From assembly GCF_011174705.1 (NCBI RefSeq), contig NZ_JAANIJ010000001.1, positions 2,976,001 through 3,040,000 on the forward strand: a stretch of DNA of 64,000 nucleotides, given 5' to 3'. The position numbers were made by a program, and so were the translations under genes. The first letter of the stretch is position 1. Each line of letters starts with the position of its first letter. Positions 43,385-54,252 of this stretch are shown here, piece after piece. Source of the stretch: Tessaracoccus coleopterorum (GTDB taxonomy: Bacteria; Actinomycetota; Actinomycetes; Propionibacteriales; Propionibacteriaceae). The notes beneath the pieces were generated by a model. That model did not search any database and was not told the DNA's origin. It saw nothing but the letters and a program-made list of their open reading frames with translations.

Positions 43385-44163
43385 GTGGAGACCACAACAC
43401 CTGACCGGGCAGCCGACACCCGTCCCGGAGCGGCCTCAGGCCTCGGACGGCGGATCCTCGGCTGGCTGACCGAGGGCCTCCTCATCATCGTGGGCGCCAT
43501 CGTCATCGCCACCCTGCTGCGAACCTTCGTCGGGCAGATGTTCATCATCCCGTCCGGCTCCATGCAGAACACCCTCCAGGTCAACGACCGCGTGCTCGTG
43601 TCGAAGTTCGGCGGCTTCCAGCGTGGGGACGTCGTCGTGTTCGAGGATCCCGGCGACTGGCTCCCACCCACGCCTCCGGTCACCAACCGGTTGCAGATCG
43701 CGCTCGAGTTCATCGGCGTGCTGCCGAACTCGGGCACCGAGCACCTGATCAAGCGGGTCATCGGCATGCCAGGCGATCACGTCCGCCTCGCTGACGACGG
43801 CAGGATCGAGGTCAACGGCGTCGCCCTCGACGAGGCCGCGTATCTGTACTCCGAGAACGGTGTCCAGGTCGCTCCCGCGAGCGTGCCTTTCGACATCGTC
43901 GTCCCGAAGGACGCCATCTTCGTGATGGGTGACCACCGCAACCAGTCCAACGACTCGCGCTGCCGTCTGGCCAACGTCTCCAGCAGCCCGGGGAGAGCGC
44001 GTTCGTGCCTGTCGACAAGGTGGTCGGCGCCGCCGTCGCGATCGTGGCGCCACTGGACCGCCTTTCCACCTTCACCCTTCCAGAGACGTTCACCAGGGTG
44101 CCTGCACCCTCCGATCCCGCACCAGACAAGCCCGACCTGATCCACGTGGAGCCTGGCTGCTGA
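43385..44163 (+). CDS. lepB: Type I signal peptidase
   Basis: Membrane signal peptidase I. There is one N-terminal helix ([18 protein letters not shown]). The catalytic Ser is in [10 protein letters not shown] and the Lys in [12 protein letters not shown]. The box E region [13 protein letters not shown] is present. About 260 residues. One break near 43990, after which the protein ends IHVEPGC. GTG 43385 follows GGAGGAT. The stop TGA overlaps the rnhB ATG. Confidence 0.95.
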
Positions 44164-44828
44164 TGATCCGACTGGGGCGCGGCGCCTACGGCTATGAGAG
44201 GGCCCTCGCCCGGGCCGGGCTCGGTCCCGTCGCGGGCGCGGACGAGGCGGGCCGCGGCGCCTGCGCCGGCCCACTGGTGGCCGCCGCCGCGATCCTCGAC
44301 CCCGCCCGGCCCATCGCAGGATTGGACGATTCGAAGGCGCTGACGGCGGCCGCGAGGAGGCGGCTGTTCGACGAGATCCAGCACCGCGCGGTCGCCGTTG
44401 CCGTTGCCGTCATCGGGCCCGAGGAGTGCGACACCCTGGGATGCACCAGGCCGACCTGCACGGGTTGCGCCGGGCCGTCGGCCGCCTGGACGTGGCGGCG
44501 AACTTCGTCATCACGGACGGCTTCCCGGTCGACGGGCTCGGGGTGCCGGGCGTCGCGATGTGGAAGGGGACAAGGTCTCGGCCTGCGTCTCGGCGGCCTC
44601 CATCGTGGCGAAGGTGACCCGCGACCAGATCATGGAGGACTACGACGACACGTACCCCGACTACGGCTTCGCTGTGCACAAGGGGTACTGCACGTCGATG
44701 CATCAGGCGGCGCTCGACACGGTCGGACCTTCGCCGATCCACCGGTGGTGCTTCGACAATGTGGCCCGCCTCGCGCCGGGTGGCCGATCATCGCTCCCGA
44801 CGCGGCCCGTCGCTTCCTGAACGGCTAG
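44163..44828 (+). CDS. rnhB: Ribonuclease HII
   Basis: RNase HII cuts RNA in RNA-DNA hybrids, including single ribonucleotides. The active-site sequence [17 protein letters not shown] carries the catalytic Asp-Glu pair; further acidic residues are in VITDGFPV and [21 protein letters not shown]. About 221 residues. Breaks near 44440, 44573 and 44785. The ATG overlaps the lepB stop (TGATG). Confidence 0.94.
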   Translation: MIRLGRGAYGYERALARAGLGPVAGADEAGRGACAGPLVAAAAILDPARPIAGLDDSKALTAAARRRLFDEIQHRAVAVAVAVIGPEECDTLGCTRPTCTGCAGPSAAWTWRRTSSSRTASRSTGSGCRASRCGRGQGLGLRLGGLHRGEGDPRPDHGGLRRHVPRLRLRCAQGVLHVDASGGARHGRTFADPPVVLRQCGPPRAGWPIIAPDAARRFLNG

Positions 44829-44840
44829 AGTGGGCTCACC

Positions 44841-45161
44841 ATGAGTGCCGATGACCTTGAACAGTACGAGAGCAAGCTCGAGCTCGACCTGTACCGCGAG
44901 TACAAGGACGTGGTCGGCATCTTCACCTACGCGGTCGAGACCGAACGTCGGTTCTACCTCTGCAACGCTGTCGACCTGAAGGTCCGCACCGAGGGCGGCG
45001 ACGTCTACTACGAGGTGTCCATGGGCGACGCGTGGGTGTGGGACATGTACCGGCCCGCGCGGTTCGTGAAGTCGGCGAAGGTGCTGACCTTCCGCGACGT
45101 GTCGATCGAGGAGATCGCCCACTCCGAGCTCGAGGTCCCCGACGCCGAATCGCGGGGCTGA
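44841..45161 (+). CDS. DUF2469 protein
   Basis: Intact 106-residue DUF2469 protein, almost universal in actinobacteria between rnhB and yraN. It is acidic with aromatic clusters (LELDLYREYKDVVGIFTYAVETERRFYLCNAV, VWDMYRPARFVKSAKVLTF in pieces). Function unknown. ATG 44841 is nine nt after a TAGAGT box that overlaps the end of rnhB, suggesting its own promoter with a minimal leader. Confidence 0.92.
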   Translation: MSADDLEQYESKLELDLYREYKDVVGIFTYAVETERRFYLCNAVDLKVRTEGGDVYYEVSMGDAWVWDMYRPARFVKSAKVLTFRDVSIEEIAHSELEVPDAESRG

Positions 45162-45235
45162 TCAGGCCGATCGGCCTGTGGATTGACGTGATCCGCTGAG
45201 CCCACCTCCCGAACATGAGGGTGGAGGTGGATCAG

Positions 45236-45606
45236 ATGGCAACTGCAACACAGGCCCTCGGTCGGCGCGGCGAGGACGAGGCCGCCCGGTTCCTCGAGGG
45301 CTCGGCTGGGAACTACTGGAGCGCAACTGGCGCTGCCGGGAGGGCGAGGCCGACATCATCGCGCGCGACCCGGAGGCGGACGCGCTCGTGGTCGTCGAGG
45401 TCAAGACGCGCGCGGGCACCGGGTACGGGTCACCGCTGGACGCCATCACGTTCGAGAAGGCCCGCCGGCTCAGGTGGCTCGCGGCGATCTACGCTCGGCA
45501 GAGCGGCCGCCGGGTGCGGCGGCTGAGGGTCGATGCCATCGGCATCCTCTGGCCGCGGGGCCAGCGGTTCCGGCTCACCCACGTGCGCGGGATCGAGGAG
45601 CGGTGA
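45236..45606 (+). CDS. YraN/UPF0102 endonuclease-like protein
   Basis: About 122-residue UPF0102 protein with a restriction-endonuclease-like fold. It has GRRGEDEAARFLE at the start and REGEADIIARD...LVVVEVKTRAGTGYG, where EADII and EVK form the probable metal site. The biological role is unknown. One break near 45300. ATG 45236 is in frame with an upstream ATG at 45215. Its stop overlaps the comM GTG. Confidence 0.9.
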
Positions 45607-47121
45607 GGGCCTCGGCATGGTCGGTGGCGCTCACCGGCATCGAGGGGTCGTCATCGAGGTGGAGGCCGCCAAGGGCGGTGGGCTCACCCGCACCCAGCTC
45701 GTCGGCCTCCCCGACAAATCGCTCAGCGAGGCGAAGGACAGGGTCAAGGCCGCGGCCACGGCGTGTGCCCTCCCATGGCCCGACGGGCTCCTCACCATCA
45801 ACCTGTCGCCGGCGAACCTTCCGAAGTCCGGCTCTCACTACGACGTCGCGATTGCGGTGGCCGCGGTGGTCGCCGACGGGGGCCGCCCCGGAACTGCTGG
45901 GCCGCACGGTGCTGTTCGGCGAACTCAGCCTCGACGGCCGGATCCGCAACGTGCGCGGGTGTTGCCCGCGATGCTCGCCGCCGCGCGGGCGGGCTTCGAG
46001 CGTGCCATCGTGCCGAGCGCGCAGGTGGGGAGGCGGAGCTGGTGCCCGGCCTCACGGTGTGGGAGCCGGCCGGATGGACGAGGTGATGGACATCCTGCGG
46101 GGAATCCCGGTGCCCAGCCCGAGCGAGTCGGCCGCCAGTTCGTCGCTGCCGCCCGTCGAGGCGGAGGCCACCCGCCCCGACCTGTCCGAGGTGGTCGGCC
46201 ACTCGACGGGCGGTTCGCGTTGGAGGTTGCGGCTGCCGGGCGACATCACATCTTCCTCACGGGGCCCCGGGGTCGGCAAGACGATGCTGGCGTCCCGGCT
46301 GCCCTCGCTGTTACCCGACCTGTCGCAGGAGGAGTCGCTGGAGGTGTCCGCCATCCACTCGCTGGCAGGCCACCAGCTGCAAGGCCTTGTCTCGCGCCCG
46401 CCGTACGCCGACCCCACCACTCCGTCACGCACGTCGCACTGCTCGGCGGCGGCTCGGGGAGCTGAAGCCGGGCGCGATCTCGCTCGCGCACCGCGGGGTG
46501 CTGTTCCTCGATGAGTGCCCCGACTTCGGGCAGAAGCTCGACGGGCTGCGCACGCCCCTGGAGAGCGGCACCATCACGATCAGCAGGGCGCGGGCCACGG
46601 CGCTGTTCCCGGCCCGGTTCCAGCTGGTGCTCGCTTCGAACCCCTGCCCGTGTGGCCTGTTCGGGTGGCGGGGCGGAGTGCCGCTGCGACAGCGTCAAGG
46701 TGCGCCGCTACCGGGAACGGATCAGCGGGCCCATCCTCGACCGGATCGACATCAGGCATCAGATGATCGGCACCAACCGGGTGCTCCTCGACGTGGCGCA
46801 CGACCCGCCCGAGTCGAGCGCGGTCGTTGCGGTGCGGGTCGCGGAGGCGCGCGACCGGCAGCGGCGGCGCCTCGCGGGCACCCCGTGGGCCACCAATGGC
46901 GAGGTCGCGGGGCCGTACCTCCGGCAGCATCTTCCCCTGCCCGATGACCTCAGCCTGCTCAACTCGGCGCTCGAACGCGGCGCGCTCAGCCTTCGGGGCG
47001 TGGACAAGGTCCTGCGGGTGGCGTGGACGCTGTCCGATCTGGCAGGTCACGACCGGATGGGGTCCAGGAGCTCAGGCTGGCGCTGCGGCTGCGGCAGGGC
47101 GACCAGGCGCAGGCGGCATGA
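45603..47121 (+). CDS. comM: YifB/ComM-family Mg-chelatase-like AAA ATPase
   Basis: AAA+ protein of the YifB/ComM family; ComM is a branch-migration helicase in natural transformation elsewhere. The N-terminal Lon-like part has [27 protein letters not shown] and [20 protein letters not shown]. The ATPase has [15 protein letters not shown] (about 46262), LFLDECPDF (Walker B), and ASNPCPCG with LDRIDI. About 505 residues. Breaks near 45650, 45885, 45955, 46035, 46210, 46265, 46455, 46670 and 47060. GTG 45603 overlaps yraN and the stop overlaps dprA. Confidence 0.93.
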
Positions 47122-48235
47122 TGCTCAGCGAGAGGGAGGCGAGGATGGCGCTCGCCGGGCTGGAACCGCTCGGTGCGACGGTGTTCGCCTCGGCCATGAC
47201 GCGGTTCACGGCGGCGGAGCTGTGGGACGGGTTTCTCCGGCAGGGCGGATCGTCCTCGTGGGGCAGGAGGGCGACCGCCGTCGACCTGAAGGGCCTCCTG
47301 CGCTCCACGGAGTCCTGCGGGGCGCGGTTCGTGATTCCGGGAGACGACGAATGGCCGGCCATGGTGACCGACCTGGGGCGGGCGCAGGTGGGGCAGCAGG
47401 CGGGGAACCGGTCGGGCTGTGGGTGCGCGGGGCGCCGCTCACGGGGCTCGAGGGGCGGTGGCGCTGGTGGGGCCCGCGCGGCCAGCGCATACGGGGAGCA
47501 GATGTCGACCACGATCGCCGCCGACCTTGCCGCCGCCGGGAGGCCGGTCGTGTCGGGTCTCGCGTTCGGCATCGACGCGGCCGCGCACCGCGGCGCCCTG
47601 GGGTGAGGGGCGCACGGTCGCGGTGGTGGCGAGCGGGGTGGACGAGCCGTACCCGACTGCGCACCGTGGTCTCGCGGCCTCAGTGCTCGGATCGGGCAGC
47701 ATCGTTTCGGAGTTGCCGCCGGGGTCGCGGCCGACCAAGTACGCGTTCCTCGCACGGAACCGGATCATCGCCGCGATGTCCGCAGCGGTGGTGGTGGTGG
47801 AGGCGGCGCTCAGGTCCGGTGCGAAGAACACCGCGTCGTGGGCGGGTGCGCTCGGGAGACCGCTGCTGGCCGTGCCCGGCCCGGCGACGTCGTCGCTTTC
47901 GGCAACGCCCCACCGGTTGATCCGCGACGGGGAGGCGATCCTCTGCACCGGGGCGCCCGATGTGGAGGCGGTGCTCGCGCCGCTCGGCGCCGGGCCGGAG
48001 GCGCCGTCGAGGGGCGACCCGCGGCCCTCGACCTGCTCCGGCCCGAACTGATCGCGATCAGGGAGGCGGTGGGTCCGCGGGAGGAGGTGGACGCCGCGGT
48101 GCTGGTCACCCGGACGGGCAGCGCATGTTGGAGGCGCTGTCGAACGCGCAGGAGTTGGTGGAGCTGGGCTGGCTGGAGGAGCGTGGGGACGGGTTCGCCC
48201 TTCCCTCCAGACCGGGCGAGGGCCTCAGCCGTTGA
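47118..48235 (+). CDS. dprA: DNA processing protein DprA
   Basis: DprA loads RecA on incoming single-stranded DNA. The Rossmann-like core shows ARAASAYGEQMSTTIAADLAAAGRPVVSGLAFGIDAAAHRGAL in pieces, then VVASGVDEPYPTAHRGLA, SELPPGSRPTKYAFLARNRIIAAMS and AKNTASWAGALGRPLLAVPG. The C-terminus is a winged-helix-like segment ending GFALPSRPGEGLSR. About 372 residues. Breaks near 47250, 47400, 47455, 47605, 48020 and 48118. ATG 47118 overlaps the comM stop. The last 11 bp overlap the opposite secreted-protein gene. Confidence 0.92.
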
Positions 48236-49679
48236 ACCTGGCGATGTTGTTGAAGACGTAGCCCTTGGTCCACGTGTAGGCCGGGGCCGGCCGGCCGCGG
48301 CTGTGTTGGTGATGTAACTCACCTCGATGTAGCTGCGGCAGCCGTTCCGGCCGCTGACGGTGGTGTCGCACTCGGTGCGCCACGACCGTCCGTCCCTGGT
48401 CCAGGTGCCTGTGTAGCCGACCTTTCCGAACCCGCCGAGCCCGTTGGCCGACCAGATGGCGCGCTGGGAGGGAGGTAGGTGAGGTTGTTGAAGACCCAGT
48501 CGGTCTCCTGGAAGAAGGTGCCGTCCGCGCGCTGCCTGATGGCGGTGGCCAGGATGTCGGTGCGACAACGCTCAGTCTGGGAGTACGGCTCGCAGGAGGT
48601 GCGCCATCTCCGCCCGTTGAACGTGTGGGTGCCCGGGGTCGTGTACACATCGAACGGCTGCGTCAGGCGGTAGAACGTGACCGGCGCGATTGCCAGGATC
48701 GCCTGACTGGTGGCCCGCGTCCAGACGGTCCTGGTGACGGGCCTGATGCCGGCGGCCCTGTCGCCCGCGCTGTAGGCGATGGCCCCGGCATCGGCGCCGG
48801 AGCCGAGCTGGAGGGTGGTGACCCAGGACCCTGCCTTCGCCGTGGTCGTGGAGTCGAGGTCGGCGAGGGCGGCCGCGACGAGGCCCGTCGTGTTGGAGTT
48901 GGGCACCTTGCCTCCCAGCGGGGAGGACTCGTAGGACCCGTTCGTGAGCTGTCTTCCCGTGAGATAGGCGACCGCCCTTTTCAGCGGTGCGGTGGCGGCC
49001 TTGTTGCCCTTCGCCTGGGCGGCACGCAGGGCCATCACCACCATCGCGGTGCCGTCCGGGTCGGAGGGTGCCTTGGTGGCAGCGCACGACCTGCCCGCCT
49101 GGAAGTACATCGGGAACCCCCGTCGGCGCACTGTTTGCCCGCGATGAAGGACACGGTCTCGACCGGCAGGGCGCCGCTGCGGGCGAGGCCGAGCATGACG
49201 AGCGACTGGCCGAAGGCGTTGGTGCCCTTGGACCAGCCCTTCTCACCCGCACCGATGAGAGAGGAGGCAGCCAGCTCGCGCGGGTTCGTGCCCGCGAAGG
49301 AGGTGGTGCTGTGCCCGGTGACGGAGAGGGTGAGGAGGGTCTTGCCGATCAGGCCGTTGTCGTTTTCCGGGATCCCGCCGGCGGGATCCGCGAGGGCCTG
49401 CCCGGGGAAGACCTTCTCGACGCTGCGCAGCCAGGCGTCGGTGGTGGCCCTAGGGCCGCGCGCGGCCACCCCTGCGAGCACGCCGTCGAGCGTGAGGCCT
49501 GGGTTGCCGTGGCCGGCCACCGACTCGAGCATGCCCCCGGCTCCGGTCTGTTTCGAGAGCCAGGTGAATGCCGCGGTGGCGCGGGCGTCGTCGCGTACCT
49601 CGGCAGCGGCCGGTGCGGGGACGATCGCCACAGTCGTGGCGATCAGGGAGGCGGCCAGGAGGCCGATGGGAACTCGCAT
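48225..49679 (-). CDS. Secreted alpha/alpha-barrel (prenyltransferase-repeat-like) protein with paired C-terminal Trp/Cys domain
   Basis: Exported protein of about 484 residues. The signal peptide is MRVPIGLLAASLIATTVAIVPAPAAA. The next 300 residues have helical hairpin repeats (FTWLSKQTGAGG, NGLIGKTLLTLSVTG, NAFGQSLVMLGLARSG, KQCADGGFP, DPDGTAMVVMALRAAQA, NTTGLVAAALADL), the pattern of squalene-cyclase/prenyltransferase barrels and of the alpha domain of intrinsic factor. The C-terminus holds two copies of a roughly 65-residue unit (GRRWRTSCEPYSQTERCR...WVFNNLTYL and GRSWRTECDTTVSGRNGCR...YVFNNIARF). Breaks near 49128, 48470 and 48300. It is the last gene of the ECF operon, so it may bind corrinoid outside the membrane (inference). 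Confidence 0.78.
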
Positions 49680-49709
49680 GTCAATCCTTGTCAGTAGGTC
49701 CGTGGGCCT

Positions 49710-50597
49710 CTACCCGCGGGAGGTCTGTGTCGGTTTCCCGGGCATGTGGGTCATACCCGCCGTCGCCTGGTGCGCGACGATGCGCGCCATGCCGGAGGCG
49801 CGTTGCAGGACGGTCATCACGGGCCTGCCGAGCAGGAGGATGGCCAGTGCCGTGGTGAGTGCCCGACCCGTGTCCCAGCCGCCGGTCGAGGTCAGGAGCG
49901 TGAACCAGCCGAACCGCGCCAGGTTCTCGCCCAGCGGGGCGCCCGGGATGTAGTCGAGGCTGCCCGGTGCACCCGCAATGTCCGAACCGCTGATGAAGGG
50001 CCAGAACCACAGGTTCATGAGGGCGCCGTAGGCGTAGGCGGACAGGATCCCCACCGCGATCAGCATCCCGAGCTCCGCCCGGCCCTTCACCCTCCGGGGA
50101 GGAGACCCGCGACGAGGCCGACCCAGCCGGCACACATCATCTGGTACGGGAGCCACGGGCCGACCCCTGCGGTGAGGAGGGCGGAGGCGAACAGGGAGGT
50201 GAAGCCGAGCAGGTACCCGAAGCCGGGCCCGAAGACCCGACCGGCGAGCACGAGGAGGAAGAACACCGACTCGATGCCTGCGGTTCCGGCCCCCATGGCC
50301 GGTCGCAGCGCGGCGTTGACCGCGGACAGGACGCCGAGCACGGCTAGCGATCTGGAATCGAGCCCGCCCTCGGAGACCTGCGCCATCACCAGCAGCAGCA
50401 CCACGGGAAGCAGGGCGGCGAACACGAAGGGGCTTCACCGGCGTGCTGCGGTGCCACGTCCACCGCCGGGATGATCAGCGGCCAGCCCAGGGCGAAGAGG
50501 CCGAGCACGGTGGACAGCCCGATCACGATCCAGGTGCGCTGCCCGAGCGCCACCCCGACGATGGGGCGGGCACCTCGAGCGACTCACCTCGCAGCAT
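49710..50597 (-). CDS. ECF transporter S component, CbrT-like
   Basis: Substrate-binding membrane subunit of an energy-coupling-factor importer, about 295 residues with six to seven hydrophobic helices. The middle part AALRPAMGAGTAGIESVFFLLVLAG, GPGFGYLLGFTSLFASALLTAGVGPWLPYQM and GWVGLVAGLLPG resembles cobalamin S components of the CbrT group. Breaks near 50560, 50430 and 50098. ATG 50597 overlaps the last 14 bp of the fused ATPase gene. Specificity for a corrinoid is supported by the riboswitch upstream of the operon, not by sequence alone. Confidence 0.78.
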
Positions 50598-52134
50598 GGG
50601 CGTACTCCTCGACGGTGAGCACAGGGTCGGGCGCGCGACCTTCGCGACCTGCGTCGCCAGCAGAGCGGAGTCCGCGAGCACGGTGCGGGTCGGACCGTCG
50701 GAGACGACCTCGCCCTCGGCCATCACGACGACGCGGGAACAGGTCTGGGCGACCATCTCCACATCATGGGTGGCGATCAGCACCGCCCTTCCCTCGGCCG
50801 CAAGCTGTCCGATGATGCGGCTGAGCTCCGCCTTGGCTGCGTAATCCAGGCCGCGGGTGGGCTCGTCCAGCAGCACGACCGGAGGGTTGCCCGCCAGTTC
50901 GACGGCCAGGACGACCGCAAGCTTCTGTCCCTCGGACAGGTCCCGTGGATGCGACGTCCCGTCGATCCCCGGCACGAGCCGCCGCAGCAGAGCCAGCGTG
51001 GTGCCCGGCTCCAGGTCGGCCGCGGCGTCGCCCGCCCCGCACTCCGCGAAAACCGAGGTCAGGTAGAGCAGGTCGGCGGGGTCTGGGGACGAGCGCGATC
51101 CGCTCGGCCACCTCCACCGTGCCGCTGTCGCGGCGCCCGGCCCCTGGATGGCCCACATCAGAGACGACTTGCCGCATCCGTTGCGCCCCATCAGGGCGAC
51201 GATCTCACCCCGGTGGAGGGTGAGGTCGACGCCCGCCACCGCGAGCTTCTCCGGATAGTCCACCATGATGCCCCTCGCGCTGAGCGCGGCGGACGTCCGC
51301 GGAGCGGGAACCGGGAGCGACGGCGGGTTCTCGCGCCAAGCCGAGCGTTGCGGGGCCGCAGATCGGCGACCCTCGCGGATTGTGAGGGGAAGCGGGTGCC
51401 AGCCCATCGCCACGCCGAGCTCAACGAGCGGGGCTTGATGGGGAGACCCGCAGCACATCGCGGGTGGCGCCGTGGAGCACCCCGTCGCCGATCAGCAGCA
51501 CGCTGTCCGCGAACTCGATCACCCGCTCCATCCGGTGCTCGGCGATCACGACGGTGGTGCCGAGGTCGCGGACCAGGCGGCTGATGATGGATAGCACGTC
51601 CTCGGCGGCGATCGGGTCGAGGGCCGAGGTGGGCTCGTCCAGCACGAGCACCCTGGGGGAGCTGGCGATCACCGAGCCGATCGCCACCCGCTGCTGCTGC
51701 CCGCCCGACAGCGTGCGCAGTGGCCGGTCACGGAGGTCGGCGATGCCGAGCAGGTCGAGGGTCTCCTCAACCCGCCTGCGCATCTCGGCCGGCTCGAACC
51801 CCAACTGTTCCATCGAGTAGGCGAGCTCGTCCTCGACGACGTCGGTGACGAACCCTGCAAGCGGGTCCTGCCCGACGTAGCCGACGGTCGTCGCGAGCTC
51901 CCTGGGCAGGTTCGACGTGGTGTCCCGACCGTCGATGAACACGCGTCCCGTCCGGATCCCGCCGGTGAACCGTGGCACCAGGTTGTTGATGCAACCCAGC
52001 AGCGTCGACTTCCCGCTGCCCGTGGGGCCGACCACGAGGCACAACTCGCCCTCCGCGATCTCGAACGAGACGTGGTCCAGTCGGAGGGTCGGGCTGCTGG
52101 CGTAGCGGAAGCTGACGTCGTCGAGGCGGATCAT
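50584..52134 (-). CDS. Fused ECF ATPase EcfA-EcfA'
   Basis: Two ABC ATPase domains in one polypeptide of about 517 residues, powering an ECF importer. Domain 1 has VVGPTGSGKST, LSGGQQQRVAIGS and LVLDEPTSALD. Domain 2, after a linker of about 70 residues (TIREGRRSAAPQR), has ALMGRNGCGKSS, LSEGQKLAVVLAVEL and VLLDEPTRGLD. The frame change joining them (about 51440, VLRVSP to HQAPLVELGVAMGW) is a lost C; separate genes are less likely since no start site is visible. More breaks near 51150, 51085 and 50635. The final readable end is DPVLTVEEYAHAAR. ATG 52134 overlaps the EcfT stop. Confidence 0.88.
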
Positions 52135-53255
52135 GCGGACCTCCTGGCATTTGGTGGGGGCGTGAGGAAGGCGGGAAGGGCGGCCACGGCGAGCACCGCG
52201 AGCAGGAGAAGGTCGAGCGTGGGCCACTGGAACGGATTGACGGAGGGGAACAGGACCGAGGCGTCGCCGTAGGTCGCGATCCAGCCGGTCGTCGCGGCCG
52301 GAAGCACACCGCTGACAAGCGCGAGCGTCTCGGCCGCGCGCCAGCGGATCGGCCGGTACTGCGTGCGGCGGACCGTGCGCCCCGCCAGGCGCAGCGCAGA
52401 CACCGCTGCGCCCCCACCGGCCACCAGGAGTGCGGTCGAGAGCACAGGTACCCCGAGCACCGTGACGTCGCGTGAGGCCGAGACGAAGCGGTAGGCCCAG
52501 CCGCCGAGCAGCAGGATGCTCAGCACCCGAGACCGGGCCCAGCGCCCGGTCGCGTGGGTGGCCGTCGCGCTGCGGCCGTAGCCGCGCACGTCCATCGAGG
52601 CGGCCAGGGAGAGGGACCGCTCCAACGCGTCGGACAGGACAGGGACGATGATCGTCTCGACGGCACGGAGCCGCTGCCTGCGCCCCTTCACAGGGGCGGG
52701 CGCGCGGAGTCGCCGCGCCCGCATCACCCGTTGGAGCGACTCGCCCAGTTGGGGCAGGGCCGACACCGCCACGATCAGCACGGTGCTCAGCTCGTACAGG
52801 GCCGCGGGCATGCTCGCCAGCAGCTTCCTGGGGTTGGCGAGAGAGTTGGCGGCACCGAAGCAGACGATCACGGTGGCGAGCCGGGCGCCGTCGTAGAAGC
52901 CGGCGAGCAGCGACTCGAGTGAAACCGGCCCCAGCAGCCGGATCCCCTGCACCCAGTAGGGCAGCGGAATCTCCGGCAGGACGAACAGGATGGTCTGCCC
53001 GTCGCCGCCACCGAACAGCACCCGGAAGCCGATCCGCACCACGATCACGAACACCGCGAGCCACAGGTAGAGCCTGAACGATCGTGCCCACGGGTTCGCC
53101 CCGCGCCGCGAGAATGTCACGAGGCACACCGCGGCGATCAACCCGAGCAGGAAGAGCGGGTTGGACGCGACGGACCCGGCCACCGCGATGCCCAGCGCGT
53201 AGCCCCACCATGCGTTGGGATGGAGTTGCCGCGGCAGGAGGAATCGGCGGATCAC
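52131..53255 (-). CDS. ECF transporter transmembrane protein EcfT
   Basis: Energy-coupling membrane subunit that links the ATPases to the S component; about 374 residues and, unusually here, no frame break. Hydrophobic segments occur in both halves (GYALGIAVAGSVASNPLFLLGL, LYLWLAVFVIVVRIGF and others). The two coupling-helix signatures are RVMRARRLRAP and SMDVRGYGRS, the Ala-Arg-Gly-type motifs that contact the ATPases. GTG 53255 (VIRRFLLPRQLHPNAWW) overlaps the preceding stop. Slightly longer than typical EcfT, with extra C-terminal helices. Confidence 0.9.
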   Translation of the reverse strand: MIRRFLLPRQLHPNAWWGYALGIAVAGSVASNPLFLLGLIAAVCLVTFSRRGANPWARSFRLYLWLAVFVIVVRIGFRVLFGGGDGQTILFVLPEIPLPYWVQGIRLLGPVSLESLLAGFYDGARLATVIVCFGAANSLANPRKLLASMPAALYELSTVLIVAVSALPQLGESLQRVMRARRLRAPAPVKGRRQRLRAVETIIVPVLSDALERSLSLAASMDVRGYGRSATATHATGRWARSRVLSILLLGGWAYRFVSASRDVTVLGVPVLSTALLVAGGGAAVSALRLAGRTVRRTQYRPIRWRAAETLALVSGVLPAATTGWIATYGDASVLFPSVNPFQWPTLDLLLLAVLAVAALPAFLTPPPNARRSA

Positions 53256-54248
53256 AGCCCGCGTCGCCGCCACCACACGACTCCGCCACCCAGTCCGATC
53301 GCGGCCACTGCGCCGAGGCCGACCGCGGTGCCGACGGGCACCCCGGCCAGAGGTTCCTGCTCGGCGATGACGGGGGCGCGGCCGACACCGTGGCCGTGGG
53401 GGTCGGGGTCGCTCCAACCGTTGGTGTGGCGACCACAGGGGCAGTCGGGGCCGCGGTGGGGGAGGTCCGGGTCGCGGTCGGGGATACCGGTGTGGGGGCG
53501 CCTCCGAGGCCGTGGACGAGGTGCTCTTCCCCGTGGGGGCGGTGATCTTCCCCGTGGGGGCGGTGATCTTCCCCGTGGGGGCGGTGACCTTCCCCGTGGG
53601 GGTCGTCGCCGCCGTCGCCTTCCCGGTGGCCTTGGCGGTCGGAACGCCCCTGTGTCCGGCGCCGCGGAGGGCTCCCCGGAGGGCGCCACGGGATCTGGGG
53701 CGGGAGCCGGCGAGGCGGTCTCCACAGCATGTGACGGCTTCACGCCCGGGGCGGGTTCGACCCGTTGGACCGGTCGAGTGAGAAGGACCACCCCTCGTAG
53801 CCGCCGATGATCGCCTCATGCGTGGTGGCCCCCTTGTTCGAGAACGTCCACTTCCCGCCGTTGTCGGCGTGCCAGTACGACCAGAAGGCGGTGTCCGGTG
53901 GGGTGGTCACACACTTTTCGCGGTAGGAGGGGTCGTCGTTCAGCGCGATGGTCTCGTTGACCCCTGGCCGGGCATCGATGCGGCAGACGAAGGAGGGGCC
54001 GTCCTTCCGGGTGCCCTCAGGGTTCATCCCGGCGGCCTGCAGGATCTGCAGCCCGGAGGTGCCCGGATCGACGTCCTCGACGCAACGCACGATGCGGCCC
54101 CGCCGAGCTCCTGGAAGTCGACCACGAGGGTGACCCCGGCCTCCGTGGTGCACACCCCGTCGCGGACGTCGGCGCCCGCAGCGGGGGAGTTGAGGAAGAT
54201 ACCGCCGACGCCGATCAGCACCGCCGACGTCACCGCCATGGGGCGCAC
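53252..54248 (-). CDS. Secreted, membrane-anchored transcobalamin-like protein with Thr/Pro repeats
   Basis: Surface protein of the ECF operon. A signal peptide (MAVTSAVLIGVGGIFLNSPAAGA) leads to a domain with LVVDFQELGG, CVEDVDPGTSGLQILQAAGM, FVCRIDA, CVTTPPDTAFWSYWHADNGG and IIGGYEGWSF. This resembles the DUF4430-type beta domain found in transcobalamin C-termini and in bacterial ECF operons. A long low-complexity linker with PTGKITA repeats follows, and a C-terminal helix (GTAVGLGAVAAIGLGGGVVWW) with RRR anchors it. Breaks near 54105, 53755, 53655, 53505 and 53385. GTG 54248 or ATG 54239. It lies between a paralogue and EcfT with overlapping junctions. Confidence 0.72.
53527..53610. repeat. 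21-bp coding tandem repeat
   Basis: Four near-identical 21-bp units encode PTGKITA/PTGKVTA on the minus strand. They form part of the extracellular linker of the anchored transcobalamin-like protein. Confidence 0.8.
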
Positions 54249-54252
54249 GGGA

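Noticed and set aside
51421..53730. A 769-residue minus-strand open frame appearing to fuse Pro-rich sequence with an ABC ATPase
   Set aside because: Only the last 238 residues are the real EcfA domain; the preceding part is antisense-of-frame sequence across ecfT, which reads cleanly in another frame.
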